Shown in pieces: positions 8,898-18,200 of a stretch of 53,331 nt of DNA (positions within the stretch are counted from its first letter, which is position 1; each line of letters begins with the position of its first letter). The notes under the pieces were generated by a model that had not been told where the DNA came from, made no database searches, and saw only the letters and a list, made by a program, of their open reading frames with translations. Source of the stretch: Neolewinella agarilytica (GTDB taxonomy: Bacteria; Bacteroidota; Bacteroidia; Chitinophagales; Saprospiraceae); the NCBI RefSeq assembly GCF_900110645.1, contig NZ_FOFB01000036.1, positions 1 to 53,331 on the forward strand, written 5' to 3'. The position numbers were made by a program, and so were the translations under genes.

Positions 8898-8965
8898 AAG
8901 AGCTTTGAGAGGCTATCTACATACCAAATTTCTGGAGGGCTAATCCTCCGTTGTCGTTATTTCTA

Positions 8966-9088
8966 TGAGATTACGGCTTGTGCCTAAAATGAATTCGCTT
9001 TCCTTTTCTGAGATTACGGCTAGTTTGTGCCATTGTTACAAGTAATTCGCTTTATGTTATGTCGTCTGAGATTAAGGCTGTTTGTGCC
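8966..9088 (-). repeat. Three degenerate direct repeats
   Basis: Three copies of TGAGATTAMGGCT-N0-3-TTGTGCC lie at 8966-8984, 9009-9031 and 9067-9088, with 43- and 58-base spacing. The spacers share AATTCGCTTT. On the minus strand the first copy met encodes the end of the possible small protein described in the next entry, and the other two lie past its stop, as if the 3' end of the gene had been duplicated. Three copies with unequal spacing are too few and too irregular for a CRISPR array. Confidence 0.65.
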
Positions 9089-9207
9089 TGAAAAATGTCG
9101 TTGAATAGCTCCTCTGAATCTTTAATGGGAGTAGAATTGTAAGTGGTGTCGTGGGCGTTTCCCCCTTTCGACATTACAAATGTGCAACCATAATCAAGTG
9201 ATTCCAT
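9052..9207 (-). CDS. Possible 51-aa small protein
   Basis: The minus strand has an open frame beginning MESLDYGCTFVMSKGG and ending AQTALISDDIT, followed by repeats and a terminator (8857-8897). An internal ATG would give a 40-residue form starting MSKGG. The acidic Asp/Ser/Thr-rich tail and downstream partial duplications recall a peptide precursor gene, but there is no modifying enzyme or exporter nearby. A second short frame (20 residues, basic, starting MAQTSRNL, 8971-9033) follows in the next repeat. I do not recognise either; both may be non-coding. Confidence 0.25.
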   Translation of the reverse strand: MESLDYGCTFVMSKGGNAHDTTYNSTPIKDSEELFNDIFQAQTALISDDIT

Positions 9208-9365
9208 GTACAAACGCAAACTTTTTTGGACAAAAAAACACTACTCGTTTTTTCATAAAAAGTTGAAAATCAATTTTTTAAACAAAAATCAAACCTCTCA
9301 AAATAAATAAAAAAGGCCATGAACATATTGAAAAAACCTACTTTTCAGGGGTAAAAAACTTCACT

Positions 9366-10394
9366 TTGAAGGAAAAAATATTCTTTCAGACAGCAACCGT
9401 ACGTTTAATCTGCTTTCTCTTCCTCTTTGGCGGCAGCCAAAGTCTGGTGCATGGCCAACTGACAGATTTCACCTTACGGGACCCACTGGCCCACACGGCG
9501 CAGGACAACTGGCTGCGGCCCGACTCTACTTTTAACCGATCGCGCTTCCGCATTGCCGCCGGCACGGGTACTGCGCTTTATGGTGTGGCTTCCATCGGGC
9601 TGTACCAAACCTGGTATTCAGATTTTGACATGACCGGCCTCCACAGCTTTAATGACTGGCCCCAATGGAACCAGATGGATAAAGCCGGCCATATGTTTAC
9701 CGCCTATATGTTCACCCGCTATTCTTTCTCTGGCCTGCGTTGGGCCGGGCTTAAGCGGCCTGCAGCCCGCTATACGGCTATGGGGGTCGGCAATTTGCTC
9801 CAGGCAACGATTGAGGTCATGGACGGCTATTCCGCCGAATGGGGTTTCAGCTGGTCGGATCTAGGCGCTAACCTGACGGGTACGGTCGTTTTTGCAGCTC
9901 AGGATGCCTTATGGCACGAGCAACGCATCCTCATCAAGGTATCCAGTGATCTTCGCCAACACCCCGACATCCCCATTATTAACCAAAACGGGGCAATGTC
10001 TAATCTTGGGGACATCAGCCGGGAGCGATTTGGAACCAATTTTTTCGAAAAATACCTGAAAGACTATAACGCTCAAACCTATTGGTTGAGCGCTAACCCC
10101 AGATCTTTTTTGCCCAAAAGCAAGATCCCCCATTGGCTCAACATTTCTCTCGGCTATGGCGTAGAGAATGTTTATGGTGCTTACGGTAATACCTGGGCAA
10201 GAGGCAGGGAGCGCTTCAATTATCCCAACCAGCGGTACCGCCAGTGGTATTTGAGCCCTGACATCTACTTCAGCCGCATCCCTACCAAAAAAAGGGGCGT
10301 CAGACTTCTGCTGGGCATTCTGGACTCCTTTAAGCTTCCGGCACCCGCGCTTGAATTTAGCCAGGGCAGGTTTCGGGCGCATTGGTTGCAGTAA
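9366..10394 (+). CDS. DUF2279 family protein
   Basis: The 342-residue product uses a TTG start at 9366; the in-frame ATG upstream at 9318 is cut off by a stop at 9351. Residues 1-31 form a signal peptide (ending VHGQ). The central part has the DUF2279/YfiM pattern: DKAGHMFTAYMFTRYSFSGLRW, then MDGYSAEWGFSWSDLGANLTG. The C-terminal half looks like membrane-inserting or barrel-like strands. The function of the family is unknown; context gives no hint. A copy of the dispersed motif (reverse orientation) begins nine bases after the stop. Confidence 0.8.
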   Translation: MKEKIFFQTATVRLICFLFLFGGSQSLVHGQLTDFTLRDPLAHTAQDNWLRPDSTFNRSRFRIAAGTGTALYGVASIGLYQTWYSDFDMTGLHSFNDWPQWNQMDKAGHMFTAYMFTRYSFSGLRWAGLKRPAARYTAMGVGNLLQATIEVMDGYSAEWGFSWSDLGANLTGTVVFAAQDALWHEQRILIKVSSDLRQHPDIPIINQNGAMSNLGDISRERFGTNFFEKYLKDYNAQTYWLSANPRSFLPKSKIPHWLNISLGYGVENVYGAYGNTWARGRERFNYPNQRYRQWYLSPDIYFSRIPTKKRGVRLLLGILDSFKLPAPALEFSQGRFRAHWLQ

Positions 10395-10606
10395 CTATTT
10401 GAGGCGCGGGACCGCAGGTGCGAGGGAGAGTTGGATGTAGCATCGCTTTGTCGAAAAGAGAAAGGGTTTTCATTCGTTCCGCAGTCTTCCACCAAATTAA
10501 AAAGAATGCAGAAAGGAATCGGGTGGCTATTGGGCATTGCCCAAAAAGTAAAGCCCTTGACGCTGCAGCCCAAAACCTCTTATCTTAGCTCCTAAACTTT
10601 TGCAGC

Positions 10607-11044
10607 ATGATAAAGACATTATTAAAACTTGGAGTTCTGGTCGTTCTCGGCTTATTGGGCTACAACTATATGTTCGGGGATGCCGAAGAGAAAGCCCAGA
10701 GCCGGGAAATCGTCGGCAAAGCCAGGGATCTCGGTCGGGATGCCTGGGACCTGCTCAAAAGCGAGCGCGACAAACTCAAAGAAGGCAAGTACGACAATGC
10801 CATCGAGAAACTGGACGGCCTCTACTCCACCCTGAAAGAAAAAGCCAACGCTCTCCGCGATTCCGACGCTCTCCAGCAACTTCGTGAGCTGGACGACCGC
10901 CGAACTGCCCTCGAAGAGTTACTCAACTCAAGTGAAGGTGAACCCTCCGCCGAGGCCAAGCGTAAACTAGATGACCTCACGGCTGACACCGAGGAGCTGA
11001 TGAATGAAATGGAAGCGAAAGGCCAACCGGCTCCCCCCCAATAA
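10607..11044 (+). CDS. Membrane-anchored coiled-coil protein of unknown function
   Basis: The product has 145 residues: one N-terminal membrane helix (residues about 4-22, LLKLGVLVVLGLLGYNYMF), then almost continuous charged helix with heptad character to the end (DLLKSERDKLKEGKYDNAIEKLDGL and RELDDRRTALEELL). The tail is Pro/Gln-rich. The 3' end overlaps the start of dinB by 41 bases, so the two are probably co-transcribed. No known family is recognised. Confidence 0.75.
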   Translation: MIKTLLKLGVLVVLGLLGYNYMFGDAEEKAQSREIVGKARDLGRDAWDLLKSERDKLKEGKYDNAIEKLDGLYSTLKEKANALRDSDALQQLRELDDRRTALEELLNSSEGEPSAEAKRKLDDLTADTEELMNEMEAKGQPAPPQ

Positions 11045-12122
11045 AGCAAGAAAGATCATCCATGTCGACATGGATGCCTTCTTCGCTAGTGTGGAGCAGC
11101 GGGACAACCCCGAGCTGCGCGGAAAGCCCATTGCCGTAGGTGGCAGCAAAATGCGGGGAGTCGTCGCTGCAGCCAGCTACGAGGCCCGCGTATTCGGCGT
11201 ACGCTCCGCCATGCCCAGCGTTACGGCTAAACGCCTTTGCCCACACCTCATCTTCGTAAAGCACAATTTTGAACGCTACAAAGAAGTCTCCCACCAGATA
11301 CGGGAGATATTTCTGTCTTACACCGACCTTGTAGAACCACTTAGTCTGGACGAAGCCTTCCTGGACGTCACGGAGCCCAAACGCGGTCCGGCCAGCGCCA
11401 CCCTCATCGCTAAAGCCATCCGCCAGGAGATCTACGAAACCACTCAGCTCACCGCCTCCGCCGGGGTAAGCTTTAATAAGTTCCTGGCCAAGGTGGCCAG
11501 TGACATCAATAAGCCCAATGGCATGAAGGTCATCACCCGGGAAGAAGCCCCTGCTTTCCTGGCCAGCCTCCCCGTCAAAGACTTCCACGGAGTGGGCAAA
11601 AAAACCGCTGAGCGAATGGGGCGGATGGGCTTCCGCAGCGGAGCCGACCTGATGGCGCTCTCGGAGTTAGAAATGGCCAGTCGCTTCGGCAAAATGGGAC
11701 GTCACCTCTACAAAATTGTCAACGGGCTGGATGATCGCCCCGTCAACCCCAACCGCATCCGCAAAAGTGTCGGGGCGGAGCGGACCTACTCTGAGGATGT
11801 CTCCACCCGCGCCATCATGCGCGGCAAACTGGACTGGCTGGCCGAAAAAATTTTCTCCTACCTCAAGGAGCGCGATAATTACGGCCGGACGATCACCCTC
11901 AAGATGAAATCTCCCGACTTCATCATCCACACCCGCAGCAAAAGCTTCTCCGGAGAAGTACGCAGCCTCTCCGCTCTTAAAGAAATTGCCTACCAACTCC
12001 TGGACGAAAACATTGAAGATGTCCCCGTCGTCCGCCTCCTTGGCCTCAACGTTTCCAATCTCGAGCGGGAAAATCCCGACGGCGTACAGCTACTGATTCC
12101 CTTCGATGGGGAAGAAGAATAG
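11004..12122 (+). CDS. dinB: DNA polymerase IV (Y family)
   Basis: The 372-residue product is a complete Y-family translesion polymerase, slightly longer than the usual 350. Catalytic acids are visible in HVDMDAFFASVEQRD (D22) and SLDEAFLDV (D116, E117). YEARxFGVRSAMP, the helix-hairpin-helix FHGVGKKTAERM and the little-finger domain follow. The start overlaps the upstream gene; a shorter start is not available before HVDMD, so this start is retained. The C-terminus (VQLLIPF) resembles a beta-clamp-binding peptide. It copies past damaged bases with low fidelity. Confidence 0.96.
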   Translation: MKWKRKANRLPPNKARKIIHVDMDAFFASVEQRDNPELRGKPIAVGGSKMRGVVAAASYEARVFGVRSAMPSVTAKRLCPHLIFVKHNFERYKEVSHQIREIFLSYTDLVEPLSLDEAFLDVTEPKRGPASATLIAKAIRQEIYETTQLTASAGVSFNKFLAKVASDINKPNGMKVITREEAPAFLASLPVKDFHGVGKKTAERMGRMGFRSGADLMALSELEMASRFGKMGRHLYKIVNGLDDRPVNPNRIRKSVGAERTYSEDVSTRAIMRGKLDWLAEKIFSYLKERDNYGRTITLKMKSPDFIIHTRSKSFSGEVRSLSALKEIAYQLLDENIEDVPVVRLLGLNVSNLERENPDGVQLLIPFDGEEE

Positions 12123-12221
12123 ATTTTTGGCCCGGCACACCATAATTTTCGCAACCTTTAGGCTAATCGAGCCGTTGAACCCCCGCAAAGAAATATTTGC
12201 TGTAATTAATTTGTCAACTGC

Positions 12222-12252
12222 TTGCACAGGTTTAATGACCGACTTACCTTTG
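12222..12252 (+). promoter_or_regulatory. Promoter of tRNA-Lys
   Basis: TTG (12222-12224), a 20-base spacer and TACCTTTG (12245-12252) match the Bacteroidota housekeeping promoter TTG-N19-21-TAnnTTTG. It lies 25 bases before the mature tRNA. Confidence 0.8.
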
Positions 12253-12277
12253 CGTCGCTTTTGTAGAAAAGCACTTT

Positions 12278-12351
12278 GATCCTTTAGCTCAGTTGGTTAG
12301 AGCATCTCACTTTTAATGAGAGGGTCCTGGGTTCGAGCCCCAGAGGGATCA
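12278..12351 (+). tRNA. tRNA-Lys (anticodon TTT)
   Basis: A full cloverleaf is present. The acceptor stem is GATCCTT with AGGGATC plus discriminator A. The D-arm is GCTCAGTTGGTTAGAGC. The anticodon stem-loop is TCTCA-CTTTTAA-TGAGA with TTT at the centre, and the T-arm is CTGGG-TTCGAGC-CCCAG. CCA is not encoded. Confidence 0.97.
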
Positions 12352-12353
12352 CG

Positions 12354-12396
12354 CAGAAAAAGCCTCCTTCACTTCGGTGAGGGAGGCTTTTCTCGT
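12354..12396 (+). terminator. Intrinsic terminator of tRNA-Lys
   Basis: The stem AAAAGCCTCCTTCAC pairs with GTGAGGGAGGCTTTT around a TTCG loop, followed by CTCGTT. It begins a few bases after the tRNA. Confidence 0.88.
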
Positions 12397-12400
12397 TGGG

Positions 12401-12596
12401 GTAGGTTGCAGGGGTTCAAGTTGCAGGGGTTCAGGTTGCAGGGGTTCAGGTTGCAGGTTGCAGGTTTCAAGTTGCAGGTTTCAAGTTGCAGGGGTTCAGG
12501 TTGCAGGTTGCAGGTTTCAGGTTGCAGGGGTACCTGTACCTCCCAACTTGCAACTCACGCGCAACCTGCAACGTGCCCCCCCTGCAACTCGCAACC
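12401..12596. repeat. Period-7 GTTGCAG repeat array
   Basis: About 18 tandem units of GTTGCAG or GTTTCAA/G, some with an extra GG, form the left part. Complementary CTTGCAA and CCTGCAA units form the right part after a GGTACCTGTACC centre. It fills the gap between tRNA-Lys and rpsO, which face each other, and lies between their two terminators. Open frames through it are repeat-encoded and unlikely to be genes. It is the GTTGCAG version of the family first seen at 1890-2022. Confidence 0.85.
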
Positions 12597-12643
12597 AAAA
12601 AAAGCCCCATCACGAGTATCGCGATGAGGCTTTTTAATTGTCT
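12597..12643 (-). terminator. Intrinsic terminator of rpsO
   Basis: On the minus strand AAAAAGCCTCATCGCGATACTCGTGATGGGGCTTTTTTT forms a strong stem with a T-run, 14 bases beyond the rpsO stop. Confidence 0.88.
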
Positions 12644-12656
12644 TTGCAGACCTTGA

Positions 12657-12932
12657 TTACTTACGGATGCCGAGTTCTGCGATCAACTTACGGTAACCCA
12701 TCAGGTCTTTTTTCTGCAGGTAGGCCAGGTGGCGACGACGCTTACCTACGAGGGTAAGGAGTGCCTTCCGGCTGCTGTGGTCTTTGCGGTGAAGCTGCAG
12801 GTGGTTGCTGAGCTCCTGGATACGGAAAGTGAAAAGTGCGATTTGCGCTTCGGTAGAACCGGTGTTCTTAGCGGTGCCGCCGTACTTAGCGAAAATTTCT
12901 TCTTTCTTTTCTTTGGGGAGATAAACTGCCAT
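12657..12932 (-). CDS. rpsO: 30S ribosomal protein S15
   Basis: The 91-residue product is a typical S15 (MAVYLPKEKKEEIFAKYG, then TGSTEAQIALFTFRIQELSNHLQLHRKDHSSRKALL and GKRRRHLAYL). It binds the central domain of 16S rRNA and bridges to the large subunit. The start at 12932 is chosen because it gives normal length; the longer frame would run into the promoter. Its own promoter and terminator flank it, so it is a single-gene unit; pnp, its usual neighbour elsewhere, is not adjacent. Confidence 0.98.
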   Translation of the reverse strand: MAVYLPKEKKEEIFAKYGGTAKNTGSTEAQIALFTFRIQELSNHLQLHRKDHSSRKALLTLVGKRRRHLAYLQKKDLMGYRKLIAELGIRK

Positions 12933-12986
12933 AATATAATAGCCTTTAAGGATCTCTTGGATCGGGTAAAGCAAAATTTGCGGCTG

Positions 12987-13018
12987 CAAAGGTAAGACTT
13001 TCCTGGATAGGGAACAAA
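12987..13018 (-). promoter_or_regulatory. Promoter of rpsO
   Basis: On the minus strand TTTG (13015-13018), 20 bases, then TACCTTTG (12987-12994) give a good Bacteroidota promoter. It leaves an mRNA leader of about 45-50 bases before the S15 start. Confidence 0.8.
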
Positions 13019-13021
13019 TTT

Positions 13022-13152
13022 AGTGTGGTAGTCGGTAGACGGTAGAAAATAAATCTGTGGCCTACCGCTCTACAAGCTACCGCCTACAGCACTACCGCTC
13101 TACCGACTACAGTCTACCGTCTACCGATTACCATCTACCGTTCTACCGTCTA
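13022..13152. repeat. Period-7/8 GTAG/CTAC repeat array
   Basis: A short left arm (GTAGTCG GTAGACG GTAG) faces a long right arm of about 13 CTACCGN(N) units. The last unit supplies the TAG stop codon (CTA, 13150-13152) of the CpcT-like gene. The array sits upstream of the rpsO promoter. The unit is the same as at 1890-2022, so these two loci share one repeat type. Confidence 0.85.
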
Positions 13153-13770
13153 CTTCTTAAAAAACATATATCCTCCCTCCGTAGCGCCCCACACTTGCTC
13201 GTCGGCATCATTAAAGCCCTGGTCCCAACTCTGGACAAAAGAGCCCGTGATGGAGACCCGGCTGGTGGCGTAGGTAGCCCCGCGAAGCGTACTTTTGCAA
13301 CGTTTTTTCTTGGTGCTTCCCCGGTAGATTCCGGGGCCATCCGGCTTGAGGTAAACGGCACAGCCCTTACGTTCAATAAGATCTTCGGGGGAGATGGCGT
13401 TGAGCCTGGAAGGATCCTCATGAGCGCCGATGAAACGGTCCGGGTCGGGTAGTTCATACACGCGGCTAATGAAGCCCCTCCCCTTCTGCTCCAGACCATA
13501 AATACGCTGGCGGTAGGGTTTATCGGCGGCGTCCGCTACGGCTTGCTCTACGTAAAGATATTTCCCCGGCCTGTCCGTCCACACCGGCTCCATGTGCAGT
13601 AAAATGTTGTAGTAACTATCATCGGAGCTCGCCTGTGCAGAGCTGTCGAAGCTGCCGGTCATGGCTGCTTGTAGTTCATCAAGGCCGTTTTTTCCGTCAC
13701 TCGTTACGGGCCGGGTACAGGCACTGAAGAAGAAGAGGAGGCTAAAAAGAAGAGAAAGACGTACGGGCAT
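13150..13770 (-). CDS. CpcT/CpeT-like lipoprotein
   Basis: The start at 13770 (MPVRLSLLFSLLFFFSAC) gives a lipoprotein signal with Cys18; the longer frame would run through the dispersed motif copy at 13801-13820. The mature domain has the CpcT/CpeT pattern: PGKYLYVEQA, PYRQRIY, RVYELPDPDRFIGA, GCAVYL, YRGSTKKKRCKSTLRGATYATSRV and SWDQGFN with VWGATEGGYMF. In cyanobacteria these proteins attach bilins to phycobiliproteins. This organism shows no phycobiliprotein genes here, so the role is unknown; binding of a tetrapyrrole or other hydrophobic ligand is a reasonable guess. Length (206 residues) is normal for the family. Confidence 0.85.
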   Translation of the reverse strand: MPVRLSLLFSLLFFFSACTRPVTSDGKNGLDELQAAMTGSFDSSAQASSDDSYYNILLHMEPVWTDRPGKYLYVEQAVADAADKPYRQRIYGLEQKGRGFISRVYELPDPDRFIGAHEDPSRLNAISPEDLIERKGCAVYLKPDGPGIYRGSTKKKRCKSTLRGATYATSRVSITGSFVQSWDQGFNDADEQVWGATEGGYMFFKK

Positions 13771-13872
13771 ATCGGAGAGTTTAAGACTTACTAAGATAAG
13801 GGCGCCGGGGCGCAGGTGCACACCTGGCTTTTCAAAGAGCAGGGGTTGCGACCGGACGGACCTCCCGGACCA

Positions 13873-14340
13873 TTAGTCCGCCAGGCGGACTTCAACACCC
13901 GCCATATCCGCTGCCCGCTTCATCCAGGTAGGATGGGTGATGCCCTGAAAGGAATCCAGTGCATCTTTATCTCCAAGGATAACAGCTACCGTAACATCCC
14001 GATCCTCGGTCGTCTTGTAGAACGTTTTGACGAGGCTGAGCTTAAGAATATCCTGACAAATCCGCCGTTTCACCCCTGAATTAAGCGGTCCGGGCTTCGG
14101 GTGAATATCGAAAGCAAAGCCAGCCGCTGCGTTCATCGCCCCGACCTTTACCAATGATTCATCGATCCGGAACTGCGTCGGGTCCAGTTGGCACTTATGC
14201 TTCGCGGACAGCTTACTGACGATGGCCGTCGTCAACTCATTTTCATTCAACGAACCTGGCTGTGGGCCACGGTCCTTCGCCTGCGGTGCAATGGGTTTAC
14301 GGACCGTGCGGGCACGGCGCTTTTTGGGGGAGTCTTCCAT
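13873..14340 (-). CDS. Conserved hypothetical protein
   Basis: The start at 14340 (MEDSPKKRRARTV) is chosen because the longer frame adds only a short run without a better context. The 155-residue product has a very basic, disordered N-terminus (residues 1-35), then a small mixed domain (NENELTTAIVSKLSAKHKC, FAFDIHPKP, ICQDILKLSLVKTFYKTTEDRDVTVAVILGDKDALDSF). No signal peptide is seen, so it is probably cytoplasmic. The last codons, GTCCGCCTGGCGGAC, form a palindrome like the bla terminator core at 32917-32940. I do not recognise the family. Confidence 0.65.
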   Translation of the reverse strand: MEDSPKKRRARTVRKPIAPQAKDRGPQPGSLNENELTTAIVSKLSAKHKCQLDPTQFRIDESLVKVGAMNAAAGFAFDIHPKPGPLNSGVKRRICQDILKLSLVKTFYKTTEDRDVTVAVILGDKDALDSFQGITHPTWMKRAADMAGVEVRLAD

Positions 14341-14446
14341 GGCGGCGAAGGTACGCCTAATTGTTCTCTGGCAATCGGATGATTTCCTCATCCGTTACAT
14401 CTTTTGACCTGACGAAGTCGGGCAAAAGTCCATCCGATGGGTAAAA

Positions 14447-15100
14447 TCACCACTCCGGCACATCCACTTCCACCGTTATCTTTCCCGGAGCATTAGGATC
14501 AGGGAAAACGAGCTTTCGGGCATGAAGGCAAATGCAGTTCGGCTGAAAGATGCGCCCGGAGCCGTAAGTCGAATCTCCGATGATCGGCGCACCCGCCGTA
14601 GCCAGCTGCACCCGAATCTGATGGAAGCGGCCGGTGATGGGCCTGATCTCCCAGAGGTAGCGGTCAGCGTGCCCTTCGAGCAATCGGTATTCCAACACGG
14701 CTTCTTTGGCACCGGGTATGGGCCGGGTAGCGGCGATGGCCTTCCGACCGAATTTATCCCGGGCGATGAAGTGTTTCAGCTTGCCGGCCTCCGCCGGCAG
14801 TGGCCGCTCCGTCAGTGCCCAATACGTTTTGTCCACCTTCTTTTCTTCAAAGGCCTTGTTCAGAAATACGAGCGTAGACTTGTTTTTGGCCAGTAACAAA
14901 CATCCACTCACCGGCCGGTCCAGCCGGTGAACAATGCCCACAAATGCCTGCTTTACGCTTCGCGGTCTCTTCCATTGCACCTGCGCGCGCGCCTCCACTG
15001 TGTCATTGTTGAAGTTCCGTTCCGTGGCAATGCCCGCCGGCTTGTTAATGACGACGTAGCCGCGGCCTTCGTGAAGGATGTCCAGAGGTTGAAAGTTCAT
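14447..15100 (-). CDS. RluA-family pseudouridine synthase
   Basis: The 217-residue product has the RluA/RluD catalytic domain: GYVVINKPAGIATE, then the active-site motif HRLDRPVSG (catalytic Asp about residue 60), KTYWALTE, RFHQIRVQLA and the C-terminal CLHARKLVF. It lacks an S4 domain, as RluA and TruC types do. It converts uridine to pseudouridine in rRNA or tRNA; the exact site cannot be read from sequence. A copy of the dispersed motif at 14976-14994 encodes EARAQVQ between the first two motifs. Confidence 0.92.
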   Translation of the reverse strand: MNFQPLDILHEGRGYVVINKPAGIATERNFNNDTVEARAQVQWKRPRSVKQAFVGIVHRLDRPVSGCLLLAKNKSTLVFLNKAFEEKKVDKTYWALTERPLPAEAGKLKHFIARDKFGRKAIAATRPIPGAKEAVLEYRLLEGHADRYLWEIRPITGRFHQIRVQLATAGAPIIGDSTYGSGRIFQPNCICLHARKLVFPDPNAPGKITVEVDVPEW

Positions 15101-15205
15101 GGAACAAAGGTAATCGGTAGTTCGGTAGACGCTGCTACCTCCGGGCGCTGTTGTCTTGAATTTCAGCGCAGCACCATCTCAGAAACTAAATCATCTGCTT
15201 CAAAC

Positions 15206-18200
15206 CTAAGCCCCTTCCAACCGGTACTTAATGCCCATTTTTTCGATTTCTTTGACGAAGTCCGTATCGGCCAGCACCATGCGCTTAAGCGAGAACATTT
15301 TGAGTTTAGAGTCTTGCTCGCGGTCATAAAAGACCATCCGGAGTTTGGCATCGCCCTGGAAGCGCTGACAGAGTTCATCCAGCGCCACCACCTTGGCCGT
15401 TGTTAGCTCTTCGAGCGGCATTTTCAGAATGATGGCCTTGGTCAATTCCTCCCCGACGCCTTCGAGTAGCTTGATCTCGGAAATTTTAAGTTCCAGCTCT
15501 TCACTCTGCCATTTCTTCTGGAAGGTAGCCGTCAGGAACAAAGCTGTGCCCTGAATGAGCACGTGCTTGAACTTGAGGTAATCATCTCCGAAGAGTTTAA
15601 ACTCAATGGTGTCATCGTAGTCTCCCAGCTCGAAGATGCCCCAGCCATTGCCGTTCTTACTCACCAGGTGGCGGGCGCCAACGATCATACCGGCCAGCTT
15701 GACCGTACTGCGACCGTACTTGCGCGGATCCAGGTCCGCCAGACCGCAGGTGACGTAGTTATCAATTTCCAGCTTGTAGCCATCGAGCGGGTGGCCGGAA
15801 ACGTAGATACCGGTTACATCCTTCTCTCTGGCCAGTTTTTCGGGTAACAGGTAAGGTTTTGCGTCCGGCGCCTTAGGGGGCTCTACGGCAATTTCATCCT
15901 GCACTTCAGCAAAGAGACTACTGGCGGCTTCCGCCTGCCGGGCCAGGGTTCCGTTGGCCGTTTTAACGGCGTCTTCCAGGTAGGAGTCGAACTTGTCCGT
16001 AGGAGCGTAGTACTGCGCCCGGTGCATATCTTCGAAGCAGTCGAATCCACCGGCGTCCACCAGGGCTTCCAGCACCCGCTTGTTAACCGAGCCGGGCTCG
16101 ATGCGCAGCAGCATATCGAAGACCGACTCAAAGTCTCCCTCCTTACGGGCATCCAGAATAGCTTCCACCGGGCCTTCCCCTACCCCCTTCAGGGCGGTCA
16201 TCCCGATGCGGATAGCACCGTCTTTGTTTACCGAAAAGTCAGCCTGGCTCTCATTGATGTCAGGCTGCAGCACCGGTACATCCATCCGTTTACACTCCCG
16301 CAGGAAGAAGCTCATTTTTCCCTGATCTGACTTGTTATGCGTCAGTACGGAAGCCATGTACTCCGCCGGATAGTGCGCTTTGAGGTAAGCCGTGTGGTAA
16401 GCCACCAGCGCATAGCAGGTAGAGTGAGATTTGTTGAAGGCGTAGGAGGCGAAGGCTTCCCAGTCTTTCCAGATTTTGCCCAGTTTCTCTTCGGGGTGGC
16501 CGTTGGCCGTTCCGCCTTCGACGAACTTGGGATACATCTTATCCAGAACGTCCTTTTTCTTCTTACCCATGGCCTTCCGCAGCACGTCGGCCTGGCCTTT
16601 GGAGAAATTGGCGATGGACTGCGAGAGCAACATAATCTGCTCCTGATAGACGTAAATACCGAAGGTCTCCTTCAGGTATTGTTCCTCGGCATCCAGCGTA
16701 TACACGATCGGCTTCCGCCCATGCTTCCGCTCAATGAACTCCGGGATGTACTCCAGCGGGCCGGGGCGGTAAAGGGCGTTCATGGCAATCAAGTCGTCGA
16801 AGGTCGTCGGCTTGAGGTTCTTCATGTGCTTCTGCATCCCGCCGGACTCGTACTGGAAGATACCGTTCGTCTCTCCGCGCTGGAAGAGCTCGTAGGTCTT
16901 CTCATCGTCCAGTGGCAACTCATCGACGTCGATATCGACGCCATGGTTTTCTTTGATCATCCGGAGGGCGTCCTTGATGATGGTCAGGGTTTTGAGGCCC
17001 AGGAAGTCCATCTTCAGCAGACCGGCGTCTTCGGCGACGGAGTTGTCGAACTGAGAGACGTACATCCCCGTGTCCTTGTCGGCCGTAACGGGCACGTAGT
17101 CGGTTACGTCGTCGGGGGTGATCACCACGCCACAGGCGTGGATGCCCGTATTGCGGATGGAGCCTTCCAGCTTCTTGGCCATCCGGATCATCTCCCCGAT
17201 CTGATCGGGCTGTTCGGCCAGTTCCCGGAAGGCGTAGGCTTTATCCACGTCTTCGCCGTTCATCTTGCCCTTCAGCTTGGGGCTAATGTCGCCATCAGCC
17301 AGTACATCGCGCAGCGAGGCACCGAGCTGCTGGGGGAAAGATTTGGCTACGCGGTCTACTTCGCTGAGCGGTACGTCCATTACCCTGCCAACATCGCGCA
17401 GGGAAGACTTAGCCGCCATCGTGCCGTAAGTGATGATCTGGGCAACCTGTTCCTGGCCGTATTTATCGATCACGTAGTCGATCACCTTCTGGCGGCCGAC
17501 GTCGTCGAAGTCAATATCAATATCGGGCATCGACACCCGCTCCGGATTGAGGAATCTCTCAAACAGGAGGTCGTATTTAATCGGGTCCACGTTCGTAATC
17601 CCGACACAATAGGCCACGGCAGAGCCCGCGGCCGAGCCCCTTCCCGGGCCTACGCTCACGCCCATTTCCCGGGCGGCGGTAGTAAAGTCCTGCACGATCA
17701 GGAAGTAACCGGGGTAGCCGGAAGCCTTGATGACGTCGAGCTCAAAGTCGAGCCGTTCGCGGGTTACTTCGTTGATTTCACCGTAGCGTTTCCTCGCCCC
17801 TTCGTAGGTGAGGTGGCGCAGGTAATCATCCTGGGTAGCGAACTCCGGCGGCATGGGGAAGTTGGGCAGCAGTACGTCCTGTGCCAGGGTGAGCACTTCA
17901 ATCTTATCGTAAACCTCCATCGTGTTGGCCACGCTCTCCGGATGATCGTGGAAGAGGTTAGCCATCTCGATCTGCTTCTTGAAGTAGAAGTCAGAGCTGG
18001 GGAAGCTGAACCGCTTCGGGTCTTCCTTCAGGGAGCCGGTGTTGACGCAGAGCAGCAGGTCGTGCGGCTGATAATCTTCTTCTTCGACGTAGTGACTGTC
18101 GTTCGTACAGATCACCTTCACGTTGTGCTTCATGGCCAGGGCCATGAGTTTCACGTTGATGTCCTCCTGGCTTTTGCCGGAATAGATCGTGCGCCCCTCA

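Noticed and set aside
8966..9088. Possible CRISPR remnant
   Set aside because: Only three degenerate copies with unequal spacing, and spacers share sequence.
12316..12637. Two long plus-strand frames after tRNA-Lys
   Set aside because: They begin in the tRNA or its terminator and consist of translated GTTGCAG repeats (GSGCRGSGCR type), with no ribosome site.
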